Shown one piece after another: positions 50,001 to 61,774 of a stretch of DNA of 64,000 nt; position 1 is the stretch's first letter; the number at the start of each line of letters is the position of its first letter. Source of the stretch: Diploscapter coronatus. Its lineage: Eukaryota; Nematoda; Chromadorea; Rhabditida; Rhabditidae. A program made the translations under genes and the position numbers. A model generated the notes under the pieces. It had not been told where the DNA came from, ran no database searches, and saw only the letters and a list, made by a program, of their open reading frames with translations. The DNA lies in NCBI GenBank assembly GCA_964036155.1, contig OZ038423.1, positions 10,927,249-10,991,248 of the forward strand, given 5' to 3'.

Positions 50001-53000
50001 TTAGGATAAAGATTGTTTTTATGGCGTTTTTAAAATTCATGAAATTTTAAAAATAAGTTTCTTGAGAAAGTAACCTTTAGGAAAATTGAAATTTCAAGAA
50101 TTCCGAAGAAAATCTAAATTGACACAAAATCTTAGTTTGAAATTTAACTGAAGAACGAATTTTTTCAAACCGAAATATTTGACCAAATTGTTTAATTTTG
50201 TGCGGCATGAGGGAAGAGAAAATTCCTATCAGTTACCTATTCTCTCTCCACCTCCCCGTCTCTAATTGTTACAAACTATTTTTATGATACTCAAATCAAG
50301 AAATAGTTAGGAAATTTTAGAGAGGACGAGAAAAACACAACTGCCAACCGGTTGTCGCATAGAGGCACTGCAAAAATTGAAAGAATTGATAGATCACTCC
50401 TTTCTAATAAAAATTCAGTAAATTATCGATTACCATGTTTTCAAACGACGTCATTTACGCAAAGTACGCTTAAAATAGGCTTTTCAGGAAGAATGAACTT
50501 TTCAGAAGAAAGATGCCGATTTAGATTTTTGATGGAAGAAATTTGGACCGGGAATCAAAAATAGATAAATCTCTCATCAAGAGATGGTTACATGAGAGAC
50601 AAAATAGATAGCTGATCTTGAAAAAATCGAGATTTTCAAAAACGAGAGAGAAGAGAAATTTAGGAGTGAGAAAGGAAAGCAAAGAAAAAAGCTCTGATGA
50701 AAGATGCCCACAGGGGCTGTGTTAAACTGAGCCGAACTCGAAGAATTTCGAGGTATGCCAGCTGGTTTTTGGGGCGATATGTTTTAACATCGAGCGAGAT
50801 ATCGATCACTTGATGTCAAAACTCTTATCAGCCTGCAGAGTAGTTGCAAGACAATATCCAAAGACGAAATGACATAAATGCAAGCGGTTTGAAAGAGTGA
50901 ACAAAAAGTTTAGTTTAAAAATGTAGAGAAAATTCAAAATATAAGTGAAGATCAGTCTGTTGACGATAAAATGTTGAAGGATAGGATGAGACAATATGAA
51001 AACAGGCCAGAGTATTAAAACGACACCCGACTTGACTATCAAAGGAGCGTTTTAATGATAGAATAAAGGGAAGTCAAGACTATAAAAAGGTGTGACTAAA
51101 AATCGAAGATACACGCTTTTTACGCTCCCATTAACCTCTATTTTCATGAAATATTCTTCAAAAATCGATAATTTCAGCTAATAAAATCGAATTTTCCGAG
51201 TCGTTTTTGCGGCAATACGTTCCTTTTATAAGAACGCTTTTCTCTTCACCGAGAAAAACGAAAATCGTATCTTCAATTATCTACGTGTACGGTTTGAGAA
51301 AAAAAACATTTCATTTTATCGTACGGGAAAATGAGTGGGAATTATTTTTCAGCAAAATTAAAGTAGTGTTAATTTAAATGTTGAGAAAAGTGAAAAGGAA
51401 CTAAATCAGATTGAAGCCTTGATATGAGAGGAAATGAGCCAGGAAAAGAGAAAGAAAATCGAACAGCCGTTGAAAATGGTCTAATTTATTGCCGTGTGCA
51501 ACTCTGATGTAACGGCGCGACGACAAATGCGAGCATTAGTGCGATCTTTAGGCAGATAGAGACACAGACATGCACATGATCTGACGCGACAAATGTCGAA
51601 AAAGTTCAAAATAATAGGATAAAGAAAAACAAACTTTAAATTCAGGGAGTTTAGAAAATGATAAATTTGTTTATTTAGAAAATCTCATGAGAATTTTGGA
51701 CCAAGATACAGGAATATGATACTGAAGAAAGCAGAAAAATAGTTTTTTTTTTTAAGAAATTAGAAAGTAAAAAAATTATTCCAAGTCAGGAAAACTAAAG
51801 TTCGATATATAGAATTCTCAAATTTAGTGTTCTTTCAGGTTCTTACCCTCCCTTTCTCCTGTCATATCGGCTCTCAAAAGCATACACGCGTCGGGCACAC
51901 TTCCGTGCATAATAATTTCATCAAAAACTTCTATCTCTGCATTCTTCCTGCCCTCCTTAAATTTAGTCGTATTTTGTTCCCTCTGACTCTCTTTTTTTCA
52001 ATTCTACACTATTTTCCTTTCTTTACCCTCAGGCTATAAACGCTCTCCGCATCTTTTTCATCTCTTATATTTCAATAATCTTCCTTTTTCAATTGCCAAA
52101 TGCCGTATATCAGCTGAGTTTCGGAACGACGTGCAATTATTAAGAATGTGTCGGAATTTTGCAGGAGAAACTTAGTTAGAGTTTGGGAAACTTCAGAAAG
52201 CATCAAGTTTAAACTTCAATAACTTCAATGGTTGAAATGAAGTTGTTGAAGTTAACAAAAATATCGATTGATTTTTGAACAGAAATGTAGAAAAGCGTCA
52301 TTTTTGGATGAGTAAGATCCCGAACAATGAAAACAGACAGTAAAAGAAGAGAAGAAAAAACGAAATCTAATTTGTAAAGGAGTGATGGGATTGTGTACAA
52401 TTTGAAAGACGGTTCAAAAATAGACTGGAAAAATTTATGAACACGAATTTTCAGAGGGAATATATAAATCCGTTTCCATTCAACTCAGATTCAATATTTT
52501 CAGGGGCTGAATGAAATGTCGAAGAAAAATACGTGAGTATGCAATATTTACTCATCCCTAAATGAAGTTTCAGATTGAAAGAATTATGAAATATTCAAAG
52601 TTTTATTATTCAAATCTGCTATGCTATATAAAATTCGCTTTAAACGTCTTATCCTTAAACATGGGAAAGACGAGTCCGCGAAAAGTTTTCAGGGTAACTC
52701 AATAGGAAAATCGAATTTGGACTGTCTTTAGACAGGCTCGAAACATGACCAAAATGACCTTGAAGAGCTGAACAGCAAAACTTGAAAAGGGCGAGGAAAA
52801 GGTGAAAAGTGAAAAATCGAAAGCACGCTAGAGTAACCGGATGGCAGAATTTCTTACCTGGAATTTGTGTTGCTACAATTTTTCATGTTTAGATGTCATA
52901 TGATAAAGATTTTATCTTTAAAATTGTGAAGACGAACTTTAATAGTACAAAGTGAGTAATTTTGGCGAAGATCAGCCTTTTTTAACACTATAATGCGGAA

Positions 53001-55322
53001 GTGTGAGAAATATGAAACAATCTGGGATATCAAAAAAAAAAAAATCTCAAAATCTTCGATCTGTGAAGTTTCATAGATCCGAAAGACAGGACGATTTCGT
53101 GAAGATGAGAGAATTATAGAATGAGAAAAACATGAGAGAATTGAAGAAAGAAGAAGAAACCGTGAAACGCGCTTTGGCATGCGGACAGTTTCCGGAACCG
53201 GAATGACGTAAGGAGAGAGAGAGAAGGAGATAGTATGGACAATTAAGAGAGGAAGAGAGAAAGGAAGGAAGAAAATCTGAAAATCCTAGCAAATAAAACC
53301 GAAAAACACTTGGAAAATGCTCCTTCAAATTTTCGAAAAATCGAATTTCTCAAGGACAACTAACTTACCATTTGAAAAATACCTAGCGAAAATTTTCTTC
53401 CTTTTGTTTTTTTCTTCTCTTTCTTCTTTTCAAACTCAAGTATCCGAAACTCATGTGAGATTCAGTGTAAGCAAGCAGGTAACTTTTGAGACTTCGGCGA
53501 AAATAACCCAGGCGGTTTTCATGACCTATGTTTCAACATGCAATATAATATTACTTTAGTGAGGGACGCAAAGGATTTCAAACCTCAGATCCAAAATAGG
53601 CCTAAAGAGCCGAAAATTATTCATGGCCTTCAAACCTTTGACTTCCTTGAATTGATGGATTTCAAAGATTAAAGAAATCTTTAATTTTAGAAAATTCCAA
53701 ACGGTGTTTGAAATACAAAATTGCATATCTGAGAATAGTGTAAAAATAGGTTTGGTAAAATATAGGCTAGAAAAACGACTGAAATATTGGATTTTCCAAG
53801 TTTCAAAGCTAGTGTGAAAATGACAAGCTTTGCGTTGGAGAAGAAGCTAAACCAATAATAATAGGTGGTTGGTTGAAAACGGAAAAGATATCCCAAAGGA
53901 GTTGCGAAAAGACAAAAGAAGTCAGCTCAATCCTGAGTTTGGAGACACACGTCCAAAAATGTGGAAGAGATAAGACTGAAAAATATGTTGAAATGGATCC
54001 CAGATCATGTGACTTCTGAAAAAGGTGAAAAATCTAAAGTAAGCCAATCTTCGATGGTAATAATGCATTCTTATTTGAATTTCTGTTGAATTGAAACTCA
54101 AGAAAATGGATCCTTTGAACTCTAAAAGCTTGAATTTTACCTAGACTGACCCCCGAGCCCCAAATTTTAAAATTAAGCTTCTCATCGAAATGTACAGAAA
54201 GTTCCAAATTATAGCCTGTCCAGCCTTCCTCGATCCGAATTCTTGGTCTTGAACTCACAGACGCTAAAGATGATAGCATTGTAGTGATTTCCACTGGGCA
54301 CAAAATTTGTTACGATGAATTGATCAAGTTTCTTTAAGTACTTTTCAACTATTCATAATATTTTTAAATCTTTTCACTCGAGCTAACACTAAATCGACTT
54401 CCCCTTTTCAGATGACTACCTATTGTCTTAGTCTTTACCCAGACCTTTGTTTTATTCCTCATTATTCTAAAAGTTGTTGCCATTTTACTCTCTATTGCCA
54501 GAGCTATTCTGTCTTATCCTAGCTCGAGATCTAGAGCTTTCAAATCCCGTTATTCATTTTGTCTGTCATTGCTCTGCATGGTCAGAGCTCTATACTTCTG
54601 ACATTCACAGATCTGATCTAGCGTCGAGATTAGAATTGGATTTTAGAAATTCTTCGGATATCCATCTATGTTAACCCCTAGCTTCCATTTAACTTCCATA
54701 AACTTTATTGTTAACTTCAAGTTTTGAGGAAAAAAACTTTCAATTTAACTTCAGGAAATTTCAACATTAATTTGAAAAATGAGCTCCAATTTCATGAACT
54801 TCACAACTTTTTGCATAAATTCCTCTATTCGCTGAGCGCATATTTCGACCTAATTACTCATAATTAGAGCGTCGAAAGGGTAGAATGGGAGGGAAGAGTT
54901 CGGTAACCGAGACGCTCTTGGTAATCCCCCCTAATGGGCATGAAAAGGGACGGATATTAGTATGGGATATGATGTATCTTATCCCCCTATTCTTACTCTC
55001 GGAAGCTCCTTTGATTCTCAATCCTTTATCCCATTTATACCCCCTTTTTACAAAAGGGTGAGAGTAACTAGGTTTGGGAGTAGGAGAGTAGTTCTTCAAT
55101 TTTCAAATATTTCATATAGCAACATTCGAATTCGCTTTTTTCTCTGAATTCTAGATCTTCATGGTTTATTGTTTTTTTTTTAGAAAAAGCAGCATTTTGA
55201 AATCCTTTGTGCCATGTGATTACCAAATGGCAAATCTACAATTCAGGATAAGCAACTTTCCTTGATTTACTCACAACCAAATTGGACTGAATAATGACGT
55301 TCGTACCATTTTGATTACCAAC

Positions 55323-55334
55323 GGTAAATTTACC
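55323..55334. repeat. Small nested palindrome GGTAAATTTACC
   Basis: A perfect 12-base palindrome, enclosed by the inverted pair GTACCAT (about 55305) and ATGGTAC (about 55340). It is too small to assign a function. Confidence 0.4.
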
Positions 55335-58300
55335 ATCTATGGTACCTCAGTTGCCTTGACTCGAATAATGACTTTAATTGGCTTATGTTTACGATTTGTC
55401 GCCTAACTTTTCTATTCTTCCATAAAGTCCATGAATAGGAACGGCTCAGTTTGCACGTGCCTATGTCCTAGTTATTCAATGAATAGACAACCCGTTATTT
55501 GCATCCATTTACTTCACAATGGGAGTTTCATAAATCCGGATACGTTGTTGTAAACCAAATAGAATTTTATCTGAAGTTAGAAATTTTACTGATTTGCTAA
55601 ATTTAAGTTTTGATATATTGATGAATATCAGATTTTTTATTATTAAAATAGCCTAGAAAATGGCTTTCGTATGATAATCCCTATCACATTCATGGTGCAT
55701 ATCAGTTTTATTATTGTGCTGATAGTTATAAATAGCTTTGAAATAGCCTGACATTCAACAAATTTTTTGTGAAGACCAACTTTATTTCGACTTGAATATC
55801 CAAGATTTTGTCATATCGTCATTTACTGGATCAGATTTTCATTACTTTGTTCACTTCGATGTTGGCCGTTCCTCATTTCATTTGCGAGAGAGATATTCCT
55901 GTCTTTCTGTGTTCAATGTCTTCATTGTCATCCACTTTATTCGGAATTTCCTCGTTCTTTCTTTCTCTCAAGAATTCCATACTATTTCTCTTTCTCTGCT
56001 TCTTTTCCCCTCTTATATTTAAATTTTTCCTCGCTTTCTTTCTTTCTCTCGCAATTAATAGTCAAGAGATGCCCTCTCATACATATCCTGGCTTAATCCG
56101 ATTTTGACAATTCATTTGGCAAAACTTCATTTTCATTATTGCTCTTTTCATCATTGAAATTGCATCACATCGTCGTTTCAAATTCGAATTTATTGAAAAG
56201 CCGATCTTCATTAGCAAATCATTAAATTTTCTAGTGAAAATATCGATCTTCGTTAAAAATTGATTTTATTAAGAGAAAAGTTGATCTTTAGAAGAAAAAA
56301 AACAGGCAGTTTCTATGCATAAAATGCGATATTCATATGAAAATGTTGGAATTTCTTTCGAACAAGTTGATCTTAACGGGGAAAAATCTATTGTTGTATA
56401 AAAAAAACTTGATCTTCATTAGTTTTCCCATAAAATTGTTTATTAATTTATAACCCGAATATCATATATCTTTAAATCCTGGATAAATCTTGTCTTCTTC
56501 GTTCCTTTAACTTGCTGAATGTTTGTCCCTTTGCAACATTCCAGATGGTAAATCTGTCATCTTCCTCATTCAAAGGGCCCCCTCATCTTCCGAATGAAAG
56601 AGTAGAAAGGCCCTTTGTGACATAATTAATTGACACCCGCCTTGCCACTTCTCATATATTTTCATCCCACTTCCACACTTGTACCGTAATAATTAGATTC
56701 TCAAGAACGTCTGCTCCGGGCATGGCCAAGTAGCTCAGTAATAGTCGTTGTATCACTTCAATTCTTAATTACTATATATAAGGGTCAGTTTCGAATCTTA
56801 GAAGATGGTAGATTGTTTTTGTAAAAATTCGCATATTTTTTTAGAATTTTTATTTTTACCTTCTCTAAAACTTAGCAACTTGCAATTTCTACGCCCTTTA
56901 TCTATATCCCTAAATCCCCTATTTATCCCTTAAACTGATCCCATTCTCGGTTTTACGAGATTGTTTGGCCCTGAGTGTCATTTATAAAGGCCATTCTACT
57001 GTGTTTCAAGAAATTCAACTCAAATAGTTTAGATAATCACTTAATTTTATGATATCGAGTCCTAAATTCTTGGAATTTCCTTAAATATCTCTATTTCCTG
57101 ATAATTTTTCCCATTTCGTTTACGAATGATCACATTAGCATATGAATTGTTTCGGTAGCATGCTAAAAGAAAGGTTGAAAGGTTTACGATTGTTTTGACC
57201 GCCGAAAAATGCTCATATATTGAAGAATAGGCCTAAAAGCGGACGGTATAGCGAAATTAACGCTGAAACATTTATATGCAAATGTTGCTGGTGAAATTTC
57301 GATTCGTCATGTCACTCATTTTCATGGCGTCGGCACTCTTTTAGGATCTCTTTTGACTTCCCGCCTTTTATCCGCATTTGTGCATCACACACATGCCTTC
57401 TTTATAATGCCCACATTTGTCGTATTGTTTCCTTTCTTCCCTTTATTCTAATTTTAATATCTAAAAGACATGAATACACCCATTACAAATACGCACAGAT
57501 GTTATCGGACAGTGTTTTTATTAGTAAAACAGACCCAGCGGAGTCCCATATGCGGGATATATCGACCATGAAAATACGATTGCTTATTTTGGCTATTGTA
57601 TACAAATTTTATGGACCATAATAATCTTCGTGACATTATATTTTCGATATTAAATGTTTTAATCTTTAGATCTAAATTAAATAACCTCTATGATACTAAT
57701 TATTTTTAAAAACTTTTTACTCTAGATTCATTTTTTAATTTTTCGATCTATATTAATTTTATATTTTATGGGTTATTTTATTCGAGATCAAAAGTTAATT
57801 TGTCTAAAACTGAATAGTTAAGTATTTAAATTCAGCTACGTTTTAAATTGAAATACTTCATAAGATTTCCCAAATCCGGTCCTAACTTCATTTTTGCGGA
57901 TATCTTTAGAGGTGTGAAGGGAACTGTAGTGAAAGGTGATGAAATGGAAAGAAAGAGAAAGGAAGACACAGGAAACGCAGGAGAAGACAGTGATAAATGA
58001 CCCTCTGCTGGGAACATTTCTGACTCTCCAATGTCTTTTATTTCTAGTACTATTTCTATATCTCTATCTTTCTTCCTCTCTCCATCTTCCTCTTTACTCC
58101 TACCAGCCGCAATAAGAATTAGACGAATCGATTTGATTTGATCCGACGACTATTTATCAAAATTCCTCGGATTTCGAAAATCTCTTAATCAAGAGGATTT
58201 CATATATGAGGTCTCTTTTATTCTAACGAAGATCAACTTTCTACCTATTCTAAATGTCCAATATTTAAATTTTAAGGCGAAGATCAGCTCCTAGATAAAA

Positions 58301-61300
58301 GCATTTTAACTTCTATGATGAAGATTGTCTTTTTTTTTAAATCGCCTGGTATATATCTCCCATCATCCAGACTAATTTTCATTGGTAGTATCGCTCTTTT
58401 TCCTTCCTTTCTTGCAAGTTGCCCCGAATTCATTCATTATTTATCAATTACTGCATTCATTCTTTCGAGCTTTGAAGTTGGCGGCCAGAATTCTGAAGTC
58501 CAACTTGCTTGTTTCAATCTGACATGCAATGTCATTCTCCAAAATGGACTATTGTCAGAAATGGAATTCTTATATTCCAGCCGGTTTTATTTTCCTATGC
58601 TTTGTCATAGGACTAAAGTTTGTCTGATTATACGAAATCCTGTTACATTAGATGATCTTATTTGACTATCTTTCAGCATTGGACTATAGATTTTAAAAAA
58701 TGTATAGATCATTATTCTTGAAACTTGGCTTAACTATGTCAGACTAAATTTAAAGCTCTAAGAAAACTTTATTAAGCTATACTATTATTAAATCGTGATT
58801 TGGCATTGTTCAAAATTTCAATGATGTATGTCATCCAATTTATATTGCTATTCCTCATCATTCTTATAGCTTTCCAAAATAGTCAGAAATCCTTAGAAAT
58901 TCCATTAAGAGAAAGACAAATCGTTTTGATTCATTTAATTCAAATCTATTAAAAAGCGATATATTCATTCTCATTCGATTTCCCCTGTTCCCAAACGAGT
59001 TTTTCCATATGCATAAAAAGTGCGCCCCCGTTTTGCAAAAACCACTCCAACTAAAACCACGCCCACTTTTTTATTATTTGGCCTCATTTTCATCGTGAAT
59101 CAATTGCCCTTTTGAAGACGGTCATTATTGAATTTTTGAAAAAGTCATAGAATTTTCGATTCTTATCGATCTTCGCCAATATATTTTTCTAAAATCCGTT
59201 GAAAGGCGATCATTTTTTTCCAGAAAAAATCTAATTTCTGAAACAGATCGAAATCGATTTTATATAGTCCATCCCTGTTTAAAATAGCTCTTCTTCCTAA
59301 AATTCAGTTGATAAATGACCAAGGCCAAATGTACGCACACATCTTTCTCTTTCGTTTCGCTTTGCTTCGCTTCTTGCAAAAACTTTCAAGTTTATTTCCC
59401 CCACACATCTGTTGGGAGGGTTGAGTCATTCAAAATAGGTGGCTTCTTAATTTTCTCCACTTTTCCTATATTTCAGACATTTTCTGGACTTATTCTTAAT
59501 CACTCTATAATGATATGAAGTGAATGATTCATACTTTTTTCTTAAAATTATTTCATCAAGCTTATTTCTTTCATCACTGATAGGATAGAGGATATATGAA
59601 ACGATAAGCCAATTAGTTAGTTAGAGTTACGGGTTGTCCCCTTTACCTTTACACTATTGACCACAGCTGACGAGAGATAAAGGACATCCGCATAGGATAT
59701 ATGAAATCCCCTATGCCAAAGGCTAGGGGACATATGAAATCCATAAATCCCTTTCCGATCGATTAGACCTTATTCTTAATCCCATCAAATCCAATCATGT
59801 TTATCGAAAAGCATTTATCCAATTATCGGCTTATCAAAAACGACAGCAAAAAGCGTGTTTCGTCATGACTTTAACGCTATTTGGCATATGCAATGAAGAT
59901 CAGCTTGATGGACAATCATTGCGTAGCAAAAATTTATAGAACTTTCCGAATTACTCGTACATTTTTAGGAATGTAAGCTCTACAATTGTTTTTGATGATA
60001 TATTTTGCATCAGTTCTTATTATATTTTTATTTTAAACTATACATATGCTTTAAATTATAGTTCTCCATCTTCTTTATTATTTTTCACCAATATTTAGTC
60101 ATTTCTTTATTGCCGTTAGCAAATCACCATTTCAGGCCTTTTCTCTGCCTGCGTCTTTCCTGTTTGCAAATTCTTTGCACAGAACATTTTCCACCGTGCG
60201 CACGGAGGCGCGTTCTAAGCTTCTTTTTACCTTATTTATTTGGCTTCTTCTTGGAAGAAGGAATTCTCGCCAAAAATTGCCTGAAAATCGATATAATGTT
60301 GCTTGTTCGTGGTTTTATGTTAATTTTGAAACTTTTTCTAGCATTTTATGCTTATTTTTGCATCTAAAGGCTAGTTCATAATAATTCTCTCCCTCTCTCT
60401 CTTTATACAATTGGCATTATGCTAGCTGCCAGAGGTCTGGTCAGAAAGTTGGCAGGAAAATAGAGAAAAAGAGAAAGGATTTTCGTAAACAATTTACAGA
60501 GAGCCGCCACTAGATCATTCAAAATGTCATTTTTGGTCAGTGTTAAAAACCTCCGTAAAATATCGATTTTCCGCTTTTTTCATAAGTGGCTCCCAGATTA
60601 CGTAATACTAAGGGCATCTGTTCCTATTATTTCATTCAACAGGTTTACAATCCCTCTTGTCATGCACAAATTGAGCGTGCTTGTCATGGATTTCATTCAT
60701 ATTTTGAACGTCGTATCTCGGTAATTTTGCAGCCCTATTCCTTAACATGCGGCGAATAAAATATCGATTTTCTACAGTAGCCTTTCACTTTCTCGTGCCA
60801 ACAATCCGTAACTTGTCTCCTGTGTAACACGCCCATGTTAGTCATCGATTATTTTGCCTATGGTCGGAAAATTTTACCCTAGCCGGTTTAATATTTCAAA
60901 ATTTCCGTCCTCTAACAAGGGACTCGAATTTTTGCGAGTGTTCCTTTCGTTAACGTTATCAATTTCACTTTTTTCTTTGGCGAGTGTCAAGACCGGTCCG
61001 TAATTCACATTCTCACACTTCTAACGCGCAAAGCGAGATGGCAAAAAATGGCTGGTATATCGAGAAAATAAAATGAAAAACGGAAAAGAAAAGATGAACT
61101 GACTCGTACTGTAATCGATTGTGAGCTTTTTACAATCACTTACTTTTTCAAATACCTAAAATAATTTTCTTACTTACTATTACGCAAGCCATTTTATTCT
61201 CACTTTGCCATTTTTCTCCCAAATTTTATTTCTAGTTGAACTTTTCCCCGAATTTTTACCTCCTACTATTTGGACGTTTGTGTTAGTCAATTATCAATGC

Positions 61301-61760
61301 ATTTCCTTACCCAAGACTTCGGTGCATTTTTCGGCTAATTTCTCGTGCTCTTTCATGCATTTACTCCAGAATAGCTCCTAATTCTAATATTTTATGTTCT
61401 TGTTTAGTTTTTAAAAGTCGATATAAATTTCTATGGAAAAATTATGTTCAGATATGTTTAATGACGAGTTTTCTCACCATTCATTAATGGGTAGATTTTG
61501 AAAACTGCTTTGAATATTCATAATTTTATCGCAGACTCTAAATATGGAATGTTTTCCCACTCTCTAAACATGGATTTCTTAGACTCGGTGATTTAAAGCC
61601 CCATACTATTGTCTCGGATAATCACTTTTGTCAACTTTCTCATTTCTTCGCTCTTTCACTTCTCTCTAGGACTATGACTGTCACAACTTCAACAATACCC
61701 TACAAGGCAGTACTCTTGCATGTTAGGTAAATTGAAAGAGCAAAAGAGAGTAAGAGTAGG

Positions 61761-61774
61761 TGTGTGCGCGCGCG
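61761..61774. repeat. Alternating TG/CG tract
   Basis: TGTGTGCGCGCGCG is a strictly alternating pyrimidine-purine run of 14 bases, rich in CG, in AT-rich surroundings. Such runs can adopt Z-DNA. Confidence 0.5.

Noticed and set aside
56725..56800. tRNA-like arrangement (AAGTAGCTCAGTAA and, 60 bases on, TTTCGAATC)
   Set aside because: The T stem does not pair, no acceptor stem or anticodon stem can be drawn, and the B box lacks the GG and CC bases.
58315..58665. 116-codon open frame, the longest in the right third
   Set aside because: Hydrophobic product from T-rich DNA, no exon-like codon bias, no splice or start context; typical of pyrimidine-rich noncoding sequence.
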